Shown here: piece after piece, positions 55,396 to 63,472 of the stretch
Layout of the letters: each line of letters starts with the position of its first letter
Numbering within the stretch: the stretch's first letter is position 1
Source: Bdellovibrio sp. KM01
GTDB lineage: Bacteria; Bdellovibrionota; Bdellovibrionia; Bdellovibrionales; Bdellovibrionaceae
Assembly (NCBI RefSeq): GCF_013752535.1
Contig: NZ_CP058348.1
Location: forward strand, 1 to 64,000
Direction: 5' to 3'
DNA length: 64,000 bases
The notes under the pieces: generated by a model
Seen by the model: only the letters and a program-made list of their open reading frames with translations
Databases searched by the model: none
Told to the model about the DNA's origin: nothing
Translations under genes and position numbers: made by a program

Positions 55396-55801
55396 TTTTG
55401 CTGTAACTTCTGGAGCAGCAGAAAAGTTTCCGACTAAATCAATTAAAGTGGGCAACAAAACGTTAACTGTCGAGGTTGCAACAACATCGAAACAGCAAGA
55501 GCAGGGCTTGATGTTTCGCACGCACCTTGGAGAAGACGAAGGCATGCTCTTTATTTTCTCCAATGAAGAAACCAGATTTTTTTGGATGAAAGACACGATG
55601 ATTGATCTTTCCATCGGATATTTTAATAAGGATGGAAAACTAATCGACGTCCAGGAAATGAAGTCCGGCAAAGGTCTAGCGGATACATCCCTTCCCTCTT
55701 ATGCCAGCGCACAACCCGCAAAGTACGCTCTGGAGATGAATAAGGGCTGGTTTGACAAAAATAAAATTAAGCTTGGAACAAAGTTAAAAATCAATCCATA
55801 G
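55352..55801 (+). CDS. DUF192 exported protein
   Basis: A 149-residue protein with a signal peptide (GAA, about residue 21) and the DUF192 signature: QEQGLMFRTHLGEDEGMLFIF and FFWMKDTMIDLSIGYFNKDGKLIDV. The family is small, beta-rich and of unknown role. I chose ATG 55352 behind AAAGGGG; it lies inside the end of the phosphatase gene in another frame. Confidence 0.87.
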   Translation: MASLLRCFVLGIILSFAVTSGAAEKFPTKSIKVGNKTLTVEVATTSKQQEQGLMFRTHLGEDEGMLFIFSNEETRFFWMKDTMIDLSIGYFNKDGKLIDVQEMKSGKGLADTSLPSYASAQPAKYALEMNKGWFDKNKIKLGTKLKINP

Positions 55802-55906
55802 TCTAGGCTAAGCATAAATAATTGCCAGCCTTCTATACTTGGCTTTAGATTGATATTAACGGTTTACTGAAACAGTATGTTTCGTAGCATCACTCAAGGA
55901 CGAAAA

Positions 55907-57241
55907 ATGATGAAAAAACTCGTTGTACTACTAGCGTGTTTCGGTTTGGTTGCAAATCTTAGTGCCTGCAGCCTTTTTAGTAAGGATTCTAAATCTGGTG
56001 AAGAAGTCACTTCTGACTTTGATTCAGCTGATTTGGAAAAACTTGAAGGCGAAGACGCTCTTCAAGCAGAAGGTGGCGCAGCTCCGGCAGCATCCGACCA
56101 ACTTCCAGAAGATGCACTTGGCGAAACTCAAACTGACACTGCAGCAGCAGCTCCATCGGATATGCCGGCTGAAGCTCCCGCAGAACCGACTATAGCGGAT
56201 CTTCCTGCAGACCCGTTTGCTCCACAACCAGATGCAGGTGCTCCAACTGATACGGCATCTTCGTCTGTTCCAGAGCCAACAACTCCAGATATGCCAGCAC
56301 CAATGTCGGATTCTTCAAGCACGGCTTCTACTACATACGTAGATCAAAGCTCTGAGCCTGCAGCTCCGAAAGTTTCTAAGCCACTTCAAAAAGTTGCAAC
56401 AGCACCTTGGCAAGTTGGTAAAGTTTGGTACAACACGGTTTACTTCGCACGCCCAGGTGACTCTTTGAAGAGCATCAGCACGATGATCTATGGCAACAGC
56501 AAAAAAGTTGGCGAACTTAAAAAAGGAAATCCAACGATTGCCTCTCGTGGTGTAAAACCAGGTGATAAAGTTTATTACAACTCTCCTCACCGCGCTGACG
56601 ACTCTGGCCGTTTGATTACTTACTACGAAGATAACGGAATCCAGCCTGAAGTTTATACTGCACAAGAAGGCGATGATCTTAAGAAAATCTCCAAAGAACT
56701 TTTGGGTTATAAAGATGCATGGAAAGAAGTTTGGGCAAGCAACTCTGTTGAATCCAAGACAAGTTTGCCTGCAGGAACTCAATTGCAATACTGGAAAGGT
56801 GGCCAAGTTGCTGCCGCAGCTACAGCTCCAACGGAACAGCATCAAGAAGTAGCAGGAACTCAAGCGCCTCCTCCAATGCCGGAAGCACCAGCAATGCCAG
56901 AGGCTCCGCCGATGCCAGAAGCTCCTCCACAACAGGCAGCTGCTGATATTCCACCTCCACCAGACATGCAACCTCCAGCTGATCAGATGGCACCTCCTCC
57001 TCCTCCGCCACCTGAGATGGCCCAAAATATGGCTCCGCCTCCACCGCCTCCTCCAATGCCGGTTATGAATCAACCGCACCAGGAAGCAGCTCCCGGTGGA
57101 ATGGATAACGACACAACTATGGCTTTGGGTGTAGTTGGTTTGGCAGCAGCAGGTCTTGCAATCTTGATCGTGATGAGAAAGAAACGCAGACAACGTGAAC
57201 TTGAACAACAATCAATGGACAACACTCACGTAGGAACTTAG
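55907..57241 (+). CDS. LysM-domain protein with lipobox, Pro-rich linker and C-terminal membrane helix
   Basis: A 444-residue protein. The lipobox LSAC (Cys near 21) ends the signal peptide. A long acidic Ala/Pro/Thr-rich stretch follows (30-170). Two LysM domains (about 178-226 and 248-295; ARPGDSLKSISTMIYG, AQEGDDLKKISKELLG) bind peptidoglycan. Then a strongly Pro-rich region (310-395) and a membrane helix (403-423) with a basic tail. The plan recalls FimV-type proteins. I chose ATG 55907 behind AAGGA; an earlier ATG at 55877 has no ribosome site. Confidence 0.8.
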   Translation: MMKKLVVLLACFGLVANLSACSLFSKDSKSGEEVTSDFDSADLEKLEGEDALQAEGGAAPAASDQLPEDALGETQTDTAAAAPSDMPAEAPAEPTIADLPADPFAPQPDAGAPTDTASSSVPEPTTPDMPAPMSDSSSTASTTYVDQSSEPAAPKVSKPLQKVATAPWQVGKVWYNTVYFARPGDSLKSISTMIYGNSKKVGELKKGNPTIASRGVKPGDKVYYNSPHRADDSGRLITYYEDNGIQPEVYTAQEGDDLKKISKELLGYKDAWKEVWASNSVESKTSLPAGTQLQYWKGGQVAAAATAPTEQHQEVAGTQAPPPMPEAPAMPEAPPMPEAPPQQAAADIPPPPDMQPPADQMAPPPPPPPEMAQNMAPPPPPPPMPVMNQPHQEAAPGGMDNDTTMALGVVGLAAAGLAILIVMRKKRRQRELEQQSMDNTHVGT

Positions 57242-57278
57242 TAAAACCGGAGATTCGAAACAGAATCTCTGAAAAAGT

Positions 57279-57312
57279 AAAAAGCCCACTTCAACAGTGG
57301 GCTTTTTTATTT
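57279..57312 (+). terminator. Terminator of the LysM gene
   Basis: AAAAAGCCCACT, a TCAAC loop and AGTGGGCTTTTTT form a perfect stem with T-tract. A smaller hairpin AGATTC/GAATCT lies just before it. Confidence 0.92.
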
Positions 57313-57342
57313 TAAACCTACAACGAGCTACTTTGTGATAAC

Positions 57343-57711
57343 TTATCCGACCTTTTTAAAGATCGAATCAATCACTGAGCGAGATTCACTGCGACCGTTC
57401 TCAACGAAATAAATCAAATCATCAACGATTTGAACGTCTCTGTTGTTCACGGGCATGAACTTCACTCCGCACCCATTTGAATTTGCCCAAATTATATGAG
57501 CGGCAACCTTGCGCTCTCGTCCTGCAACGACAAATATAAGGTGCAATTTTTCATTGGCGCGCACTTGGCCACCTGTAAACTCTAAAAAGGCTCCCGAGAT
57601 GCTGATATTCTTAAGCGTGCCTTTAGTTTCCTCACGCGCATAATTACGCTTGAAAGAAACCTCTAGGTTTAGAGGGGTTCTTGGTGCCGGAACCTTTGCA
57701 GTGTCCTCCAC
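57343..57711 (-). CDS. PilZ-domain protein
   Basis: A 122-residue single-domain PilZ protein. The c-di-GMP motifs are RNYAR (R-x-x-x-R, near 23-27) and NISISG (N/D-x-S-x-x-G, near 36-41), so binding of cyclic di-GMP is likely. A Cys-rich-free core of strands follows (ANEKLHLIFVVAGRERKVAAHIIWA). It is monocistronic. c-di-GMP controls the predatory cycle in B. bacteriovorus, so a regulatory role is reasonable, but the partner is unknown. Confidence 0.85.
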   Translation of the reverse strand: MEDTAKVPAPRTPLNLEVSFKRNYAREETKGTLKNISISGAFLEFTGGQVRANEKLHLIFVVAGRERKVAAHIIWANSNGCGVKFMPVNNRDVQIVDDLIYFVENGRSESRSVIDSIFKKVG

Positions 57712-58085
57712 ATTAACTCCTTGGAATTGCTTAAAGTAGCTAGATAACTTTTCGGAATTGCGGGCGAAAAATTAAGAGTCTTGCGCTAAAAATACTTATT
57801 ATTATGGTTACAGATAGGGAACGGAAACGCCTCATAATGATACTAAGTATTTGAAATGACGAAGCTTTGGTCGAACTCGTAAACTTTCAACTGGAGCCAG
57901 CTTTCGGGTCGGTAAAAAGTGAGTCGTATCCAAATAGGACTCCAAAGACATCCTTTTTCCCGTTGACAAGATATCCCCATTTCAAGGACAGTGGGGAAAA
58001 GCACACGATATCAGGTCCAGTCGACCATCTCTAATATAGTATTTCCCTTTTCTTTCTTTATTTAAATCCCACAAGGAGTATTTGT
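57712..58085. other. 374-bp divergent intergenic region between PilZ and rho
   Basis: It holds a long interrupted inverted repeat (57791-57851: AATACTTA/TAAGTATT outside, ATTATG/CATAAT inside), two direct copies of GGAATTGC (57722 and 57753 region) and a CCCCA/TGGGG hairpin near 57975-57998. I found no convincing promoter pair. The end carries the rho ribosome site AAGGAG (58073-58078). A long leader would fit rho, which is commonly autoregulated. No gene or tRNA is visible. Confidence 0.5.
57791..57851. repeat. Interrupted inverted repeat upstream of rho
   Basis: The outer stem is AATACTTA (57791-57798) with TAAGTATT (57844-57851), the inner stem ATTATG (57801-57806) with CATAAT (57833-57838), and the loop has 26 bases. 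It could be an RNA hairpin in a leader or an operator pair. Confidence 0.5.
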
Positions 58086-59834
58086 TTGTCCGAACCAAAA
58101 GATTCATCAGGCGTTGAAGTCGTTAAAAAACGCACTCGCACCACGAAGTCTGCAGAAGCAGCTCCAGTAGAGTCTGCACCAGAAGTCACTGCAGCACCTG
58201 TCGCAGCAGAACCTCCTCCCCAAGCACCCGCTGCACCAGCTCCAGCTGAAGCCTCCGCAGCCGGTTCTTCAGAGCCAGCTCCACAGCAACAACAACAAAG
58301 ACAAGATCGTCCACAACAACACCAACGTCGTGATTTCCGCCCCAGCAATAGAGACAACCGCGATAATCGCGGCGACCGCAATGACCGTGGTGATAGAAAT
58401 GACAGAAACGATCGTAACGACAGAGACCGTGGCCCCCGCCACAACAATGGCCCTCGTCGTGACTTCCACCGCGGAAGAAATGAAGACCACCAGCCAGGTG
58501 GTGATGATCAAAACGCAACTCAACAACAGCCTGATGTAGATTTGGCAGACATCCAACTGACTGACGAAGAGAAATCTTGGTTATCGTCTAAGGATTTGAA
58601 ATCCAAAAACATCACTCAGCTGACTGAGCTTGCTACAAAACTTAAAATCGAAAATGCTGCCGGTCTTCGCCGTCAGGATATGATTTTTGAAATCTTGAAA
58701 CGTGCAGCGAAACTTGGTCAGGACATTTACGGTTCTGGTGTTCTTGAAATCCTGCCGGACGGTTACGGTTTCTTGCGTTCGCCAGACTATAACTACCTTC
58801 CAGGTCCGGATGATATCTACGTTTCTCCTTCTCAAATCCGTCGCTTCGGCTTGAGAACGGGTGACACGGTGACAGGTACTGTTCGTCCACCAAAAGAGGG
58901 CGAGCGTTACTTCGCACTTTTGAAAGTTGATTCTCTAAACTTCGAGACAACTGAAAAAGGTAAAGACAAAATCTTGTTCGACAACTTGACGCCGCTTTAC
59001 CCAAATAAGCGTTTGAAACTTGAACACAATCCGGGCGATTACACGACTCGTGTTGTGGACTTGATGGCGCCACTTGGAAAAGGTCAACGCGCATTGATCG
59101 TTGCTCCTCCAAGAACAGGTAAAACAGTTCTTATGCAACAAATCGCCAACGCGATTACTGCAAATCACCCAGAAGTGAAGTTGATCGTTCTATTGATCGA
59201 TGAACGTCCGGAAGAGGTGACAGACATGCAACGTACCGTTAAAGGTGAAGTTGTATCGTCAACGTTCGATGAACCACCAACTCGTCACGTTCAAGTTGCA
59301 GAGATGGTTATCGAAAAAGCAAAACGTTTGGTTGAGCACAAGCATGACGTCGTTATCCTGCTTGATTCCATCACTCGTTTGGCCCGCGCATACAACACGG
59401 TTGTTCCGCCGTCAGGAAAAATCTTGTCAGGTGGTGTGGACTCCAACGCTCTTCACAAGCCAAAACGTTTCTTCGGTGCTGCTCGTAACATCGAAGAGGG
59501 TGGATCTTTGACGATCATCGCAACAGCGTTGATCGACACAGGTTCTCGTATGGATGAAGTTATCTTCGAGGAATTTAAAGGTACCGGTAATGCCGAGATC
59601 CACTTGGATCGTAAGCTTATGGAAAAACGTATCTTCCCTTGTATGGACATCAATAAATCAGGTACTCGTAAAGAGGACTTGTTGATTGATAAAGCAGACT
59701 TGAACCGTCTGTGGATCCTAAGAAAAGTATTGGCACCTATGAACGTTGTCGATGCGATGGACTTCTTGTTGGATAAAGTGGGTAACACTAAGTCCAACGC
59801 TGACTTCTTGAAAGCGATGTCCGGAAACGGATAA
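58086..59834 (+). CDS. rho: Transcription termination factor Rho with long disordered N-terminus
   Basis: The hexameric RNA helicase that ends transcription. At 582 residues it is about 160 longer than E. coli Rho. Residues 1-155 are low complexity: Ala/Pro-rich, then a Gln run ([14 protein letters not shown]), then Arg-Asp-Asn repeats. The N-terminal RNA-binding domain (about 160-290), Walker A PPRTGKT near 341-347 and Walker [15 protein letters not shown] follow. The TTG start is set by AAGGAG 7 bp upstream. A terminator follows. Confidence 0.95.
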   Translation: MSEPKDSSGVEVVKKRTRTTKSAEAAPVESAPEVTAAPVAAEPPPQAPAAPAPAEASAAGSSEPAPQQQQQRQDRPQQHQRRDFRPSNRDNRDNRGDRNDRGDRNDRNDRNDRDRGPRHNNGPRRDFHRGRNEDHQPGGDDQNATQQQPDVDLADIQLTDEEKSWLSSKDLKSKNITQLTELATKLKIENAAGLRRQDMIFEILKRAAKLGQDIYGSGVLEILPDGYGFLRSPDYNYLPGPDDIYVSPSQIRRFGLRTGDTVTGTVRPPKEGERYFALLKVDSLNFETTEKGKDKILFDNLTPLYPNKRLKLEHNPGDYTTRVVDLMAPLGKGQRALIVAPPRTGKTVLMQQIANAITANHPEVKLIVLLIDERPEEVTDMQRTVKGEVVSSTFDEPPTRHVQVAEMVIEKAKRLVEHKHDVVILLDSITRLARAYNTVVPPSGKILSGGVDSNALHKPKRFFGAARNIEEGGSLTIIATALIDTGSRMDEVIFEEFKGTGNAEIHLDRKLMEKRIFPCMDINKSGTRKEDLLIDKADLNRLWILRKVLAPMNVVDAMDFLLDKVGNTKSNADFLKAMSGNG

Positions 59835-59868
59835 CGAGCTTGCGCTCGCGAAAATAGAAAATAGATTT

Positions 59869-59896
59869 AAAGGGAGTCGCAAGACTCCCTTTTTTA
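59869..59896 (+). terminator. Intrinsic terminator of rho
   Basis: AAAGGGAGTC, a GCAA loop and GACTCCCTTT with a T-tract, about 35 bp after the stop. The rho gene itself thus ends at a Rho-independent site. Confidence 0.92.
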
Positions 59897-59904
59897 TTCT
59901 AAAA

Positions 59905-60294
59905 TTAGCGGCAGTGAACGGGTTTTCCGTGGTCGTCGAACATTAGGTTGTCTCGGCAGTTTCTGCTGCGGCAATTTACTTCGTGCATTTTTCCCTGACG
60001 GGGCATGAAGAATCGGCCGTCGTTGCATTGTCTTGGTTGTAAGTTTAGATAGCCGTTACTGCGGCAGTAGCCATCATCGACGCGGACGCCACTTGGGTTG
60101 TAGCAGTAAGAATTCACCTGATAGTAATTTGATAAATTTGTACAGTAGCTGTAATCGACGACTTGTGAGTTGTTGTAACACTGACCGTTTGAAATAGTGT
60201 ATGCCGTTGTCGCAGTTCCGCTTCCGCCGCCACTGTCTCCGCAACCTGATAAGCCCAGGAAAAGGGCGCCCAGAGCGATTTTCAGGATCTTCAT
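59905..60294 (-). CDS. Cysteine-rich small lipoprotein with internal repeat
   Basis: A 129-residue lipoprotein: signal peptide, lipobox GLSGC (Cys18), a Gly/Ser linker, then a region with eight cysteines, Tyr and Asn. Two copies of a 15-17-residue unit CYN-xS-x-V-x-D-x-x-YC follow one another. A third partly similar block ends in paired cysteines and HCR. The pattern suggests a disulfide-stabilised surface module. No family recognised. The start follows GGAGGAGA. Confidence 0.7.
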   Translation of the reverse strand: MKILKIALGALFLGLSGCGDSGGGSGTATTAYTISNGQCYNNSQVVDYSYCTNLSNYYQVNSYCYNPSGVRVDDGYCRSNGYLNLQPRQCNDGRFFMPRQGKMHEVNCRSRNCRDNLMFDDHGKPVHCR

Positions 60295-60419
60295 ATTGTT
60301 CTCCTCCGTTTAAGAAACAGAGGTGGTTATGCCATTGATTGACGAAAAATAGTTGATCCTCAGGCAGGCGAAGTTCAATTTTCAAAAACACAATTTGTGG
60401 AAAGCAGTTTTTACTTTGC

Positions 60420-60451
60420 GGATAAAACAAAGGGAGCTTGTGTGCTCCCTT
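60420..60451 (-). terminator. Terminator of the secreted protein gene
   Basis: On the minus strand AAGGGAGC and GCTCCCTT pair over 8 bp, followed by TGTTTTATC. It lies just after the stop at 60461. Confidence 0.8.
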
Positions 60452-60460
60452 AAGTGATTT

Positions 60461-60841
60461 CTATTTTTGGCTATAGCCGTGCAAAGTGCTTAGCTTTTTT
60501 TTCAAATGGTCAGTCTCGCAACCGCCGTACAAGGTGCCATTGATGATAGCTTCAAATGGATAGATAAAATCTGACATTCCGTCACTGCCTGTTTTTGTTG
60601 TATCAATCACCATGGTGTTGTTAACTCCCACGACGGAAATTTGAATCTTGCCGCCTTTATCAAAGATGACTTGAGCCACACCCGTTTGATCATTTTCACC
60701 GGGGCTGCTGTGAGCCACCTGATTGGTGTCAGAATCATAAGTCAGATTAATAAAGGGCTCCGTAAAAAAGCAGTAGATCTTTTCGGCTTTCGCCGCTTGT
60801 GTAACCAATAAAATTGCGAAAATAGGCAATAGACGTTTCAT
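60461..60841 (-). CDS. Secreted hypothetical protein
   Basis: A 126-residue protein with a signal peptide (AKA, about residue 19) and a beta-rich mature part (KIYCFFTEPFINLTYD, VAQVIFDKGGKIQISVVG, FIYPFEAIINGTLYGGC) with two cysteines that could pair. No family recognised. The start has AGAGGAA upstream. It carries its own terminator and is separated from the Cys-rich lipoprotein gene by about 165 bp. Confidence 0.65.
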   Translation of the reverse strand: MKRLLPIFAILLVTQAAKAEKIYCFFTEPFINLTYDSDTNQVAHSSPGENDQTGVAQVIFDKGGKIQISVVGVNNTMVIDTTKTGSDGMSDFIYPFEAIINGTLYGGCETDHLKKKLSTLHGYSQK

Positions 60842-61151
60842 AAATTCCTCTTTGATTCAGGGAATATCTGTGAGGTGGCAGAAAATCACAAGTTTCAATC
60901 AGGCAACGGTTGTGGTGCAAATCAGGTCTGGTTTTAAAGCCGAAAGGGGTCTCATTAGGAATTGACTGGGTGGCCCCGAGAATTTAACTAAGATACTGAT
61001 ATTATGAGGTATTTTATAAACTATTTGTGGTAAATTAAGGTCTTTCGGGTGCTAAAAAAAGCAGCGATTAATGCTCGACAGCGGGTAACCCCTGTGTTAC
61101 ATCCTTACAGCTTAAGACCCACAGGTTAAATTATTTAAAAGGAATCAGGTC
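60842..61151. other. 310-bp intergenic region with rpmE2 leader
   Basis: The first 120 bp show nothing firm beyond a weak promoter-like TTGACT (60962-60967) with a poor -10. The part from 61039 on holds paired sequences likely to form an rpmE2 leader: TAACC-CC-TGTG (61086-61096) with CACAGGTTA (61120-61128), and an alternative GGTCTT (61039-61044) with AAGACC (61114-61119). The ribosome site AAAGGA follows at 61138-61143. No gene is visible. Confidence 0.5.
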
Positions 61152-61397
61152 ATGAAACAAAACCTTCATCCAAAAGTTAATACTGTAGTTTTCAAGGATA
61201 TCTCTTGTGACTTCAGTTTCTTGGGAACTTCTACTCTTCACTCTAACGAAATGGTTAAGTGGGAAGACGGTAAAGAGTACCCTCTTGTTAAAGTTGAGAT
61301 CTCTTCAGCATCTCACCCATTCTTCACTGGTAAACAGCGTGTAATGGATACTGAAGGTCGTATCGATCGTTTCAAAAAACGTTACGGCAAAAAGTAA
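61152..61397 (+). CDS. rpmE2: Large ribosomal subunit protein L31, type B
   Basis: An 81-residue L31 of the zinc-independent B type: [30 protein letters not shown]-type [27 protein letters not shown] and [15 protein letters not shown]. It lacks the paired CxxC zinc ligands of type A and has one Cys only. In other bacteria type B L31 replaces type A under zinc limitation; here it could be the only L31. The start follows AAAGGA. Confidence 0.93.
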   Translation: MKQNLHPKVNTVVFKDISCDFSFLGTSTLHSNEMVKWEDGKEYPLVKVEISSASHPFFTGKQRVMDTEGRIDRFKKRYGKK

Positions 61398-61427
61398 ATT
61401 GCAGACCTCCATCAGGAGGACTCTCTT

Positions 61428-61433
61428 ATGTGA
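61428..61433 (+). other. Start-stop mini-ORF with ribosome site
   Basis: AGGAGGA (61414-61420) is followed after 7 bases by ATGTGA, a start codon joined to a stop codon. It falls between a CCTCC/GGAGG hairpin and the terminator that follows. It may be chance. Confidence 0.3.
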
Positions 61434-61468
61434 AATGCGGTTCCTTACTCGAACCGCATTTTCATTTC
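61434..61468 (+). terminator. Terminator between rpmE2 and prfA
   Basis: AATGCGGTTC, a 7-base loop and GAACCGCATT form a perfect 10-bp stem followed by TTCATTT. It separates rpmE2 from prfA. Confidence 0.85.
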
Positions 61469-61511
61469 TGAATACCAACTCGATCTTGCAGCTGACCTAG
61501 GAGCAATCCCC

Positions 61512-62585
61512 ATGTTCTCGAAATTGGAAGAAGTTGAATCACGTTACGAAGAAGTGAATATGTCACTTCAGCGTCCTGACATTGCTTCAAACCAAACTCA
61601 ATACCGCGCTCTCATGAAAGAGCTAGGGAACTTGGAAAAGATTGTTGTCCCTTTCCGCGATTACAAGAAAAAGTCTGAGAACTTAAAGGCCAGCAAAGAA
61701 CTTCTGACGGCCGAACAAGATCCAGAAATGCGCGAGTTGATCCGTGAAGAAGTAAAAGAACTTGAAGCGGCCCTTCCGGTGCTTGAAGAACAACTGAAAA
61801 TCGCCTTAATCCCGAAAGATCCAAACGACGACAAGAATATCATTCTTGAGATTCGTGCGGGCGCGGGCGGTGACGAGGCTTCTTTGTTCGCCGAAGAGAT
61901 GTTCCGTGGTTATACTCACTATGCTTCTTCCCAAGGTTGGAAAGTTGAAGTCATTTCTTTCTCCGAAGGTAACGTCGGGGGAGCAAAAGAGATCATCGCT
62001 TCCGTTTCTGGGGATTCCGTATTCAGCAAATTGAAATTCGAATCTGGCGTTCACCGCGTTCAGCGTGTTCCAGCTACTGAGGCTGCGGGTCGTATTCATA
62101 CGTCCACCGTAACAGTTGCTGTGATCCCTGAAGTGGAAATCAAAGAAGTGAACATCCCAATGTCTGACGTGCGTATTGAAACAATGCGTTCTCAAGGTTC
62201 GGGCGGTCAGTCCGTCAATAGAACTGAGTCAGCAGTGCGTGTTGTGCATTTGCCAACGGGTCTTGATGTGAAGTGCCAAGAAGGTAAATCCCAATCTGCC
62301 AATCGTGAGCGTGCATTCCAAATCCTTTACGCAAAACTTCAGCAAATTGAAGATGAAAAAGCACGTAAAGAAGCTTCTGATGTTCGTTTGGACCAAATCG
62401 GTACTGGCGATCGTTCAGAACGTATCCGTACTTACAACTTCCCTCAGACACGTATTACTGATCACCGTATTGGTCTTACGATCCATCAGCTGGATCAAGT
62501 CATGAGCGGATCTTTTGGGTTGCTGATTGACCCACTCGTTGCTAACTTCCAAGCAGAGGCTCTTAAAAAACAGACCTCTGCTTAG
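61512..62585 (+). CDS. prfA: Peptide chain release factor RF1
   Basis: Recognises UAA and UAG and triggers peptide release. The 357-residue product has the P-A-T tripeptide ([13 protein letters not shown]), the RF1 type of the stop-codon reader. The catalytic GGQ is at 231-233 in [12 protein letters not shown]. Gln233 is the usual target of PrmC methylation, and prmC follows 5 bp downstream. The prfA-prmC-murA order is shared with many bacteria. Confidence 0.97.
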   Translation: MFSKLEEVESRYEEVNMSLQRPDIASNQTQYRALMKELGNLEKIVVPFRDYKKKSENLKASKELLTAEQDPEMRELIREEVKELEAALPVLEEQLKIALIPKDPNDDKNIILEIRAGAGGDEASLFAEEMFRGYTHYASSQGWKVEVISFSEGNVGGAKEIIASVSGDSVFSKLKFESGVHRVQRVPATEAAGRIHTSTVTVAVIPEVEIKEVNIPMSDVRIETMRSQGSGGQSVNRTESAVRVVHLPTGLDVKCQEGKSQSANRERAFQILYAKLQQIEDEKARKEASDVRLDQIGTGDRSERIRTYNFPQTRITDHRIGLTIHQLDQVMSGSFGLLIDPLVANFQAEALKKQTSA

Positions 62586-62590
62586 GGCTA

Positions 62591-63472
62591 ATGAAACTCA
62601 AAGAAGTACTCGATAAGACCACCGCATTTTTCAAAGATAAAAAGATAGAGACGCCTCGCCTCGATGCGGAGCTTTTGTTTGCCCACAGCTTAAAGCTTGA
62701 GCGCATTCAGCTTTACTTAAAGTTCGACCAGCCTCTATCCGAAGCCGAACTGGCGGGTCTGCGCGAATTGGTTCGTCGCCGTGGTCAGGGTGAGCCCGTC
62801 GCGTATATCCTGGGTTACCGTGATTTCTATAAATCCCGGTTTGAAGTTTCCCCGGCAACTTTGATCCCTCGTCCAGAAACAGAACAAATCGTTGAAGAAG
62901 TTTTGGCATGGGCCAAAGATAAAGACCAACCATACACGATCCTTGATTTAGGAACGGGCACCGGTTGTTTGGGCCTTAGCATTCTTAAAGAGCTTCCAAA
63001 TGCCAAGTTAGTATCCGTAGATGTGTCAGCTGATGCGATCGCGGTTGCTAAACGCAATGCCCAGAACCTGGGATTGGCTGATCGGGCGGAGTTTGTTAAT
63101 GCAGATGCATCCAATGTCGATCTTGTAATGGCATCTTGCAGGAACTTCATGGGACAGAACACGATAGACATATTAGTCTCTAATCCTCCCTACATTGCGA
63201 ACAATGATCCGGCAGTGCAGGAGAACGTAAGAAAGTTTGAACCATCTACTGCACTATTCGCAGAAGACAATGGATTAGCACTTTTGAAATCGTGGTCCAA
63301 GGCGTATGCTCCATACTTGTCATCAGAGTCCGTGATGATGATGGAAATGGGCATGAGCCAAGGCTCTGCAATGCAGAGTTATTATTCTGATTTAAATATT
63401 TTTAAAAACGTGCGCGTACTGAAAGATCTTTCAGGGCTTGATAGAGTTATCGCAGGAGTGAAGCATGGATAA
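62591..63472 (+). CDS. prmC: Release factor glutamine methyltransferase PrmC
   Basis: Methylates the GGQ glutamine of release factors using SAM. The 293-residue product has the N-terminal helical domain, SAM motif LDLGTGTGCLGLSIL near 118 and catalytic NPPY at 198-201. The C-terminal 8 bp overlap the murA start. Confidence 0.96.
   Translation: MKLKEVLDKTTAFFKDKKIETPRLDAELLFAHSLKLERIQLYLKFDQPLSEAELAGLRELVRRRGQGEPVAYILGYRDFYKSRFEVSPATLIPRPETEQIVEEVLAWAKDKDQPYTILDLGTGTGCLGLSILKELPNAKLVSVDVSADAIAVAKRNAQNLGLADRAEFVNADASNVDLVMASCRNFMGQNTIDILVSNPPYIANNDPAVQENVRKFEPSTALFAEDNGLALLKSWSKAYAPYLSSESVMMMEMGMSQGSAMQSYYSDLNIFKNVRVLKDLSGLDRVIAGVKHG

Noticed and set aside
56315..57211. 298-codon antisense frame opposite the LysM gene
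   Set aside because: A shadow of the Ala/Pro-rich codons on the plus strand, with composition to match and no ribosome site.
57963..57990. TTGACA at 57963 as the rho promoter
   Set aside because: No acceptable -10 box lies 16-18 bp downstream.
58330..58460. Repeat-like DNA in the rho N-terminus considered as a CRISPR or microsatellite
   Set aside because: The units are short and degenerate and read as Arg-Asp-Asn codons in frame. There are no equal spacers.
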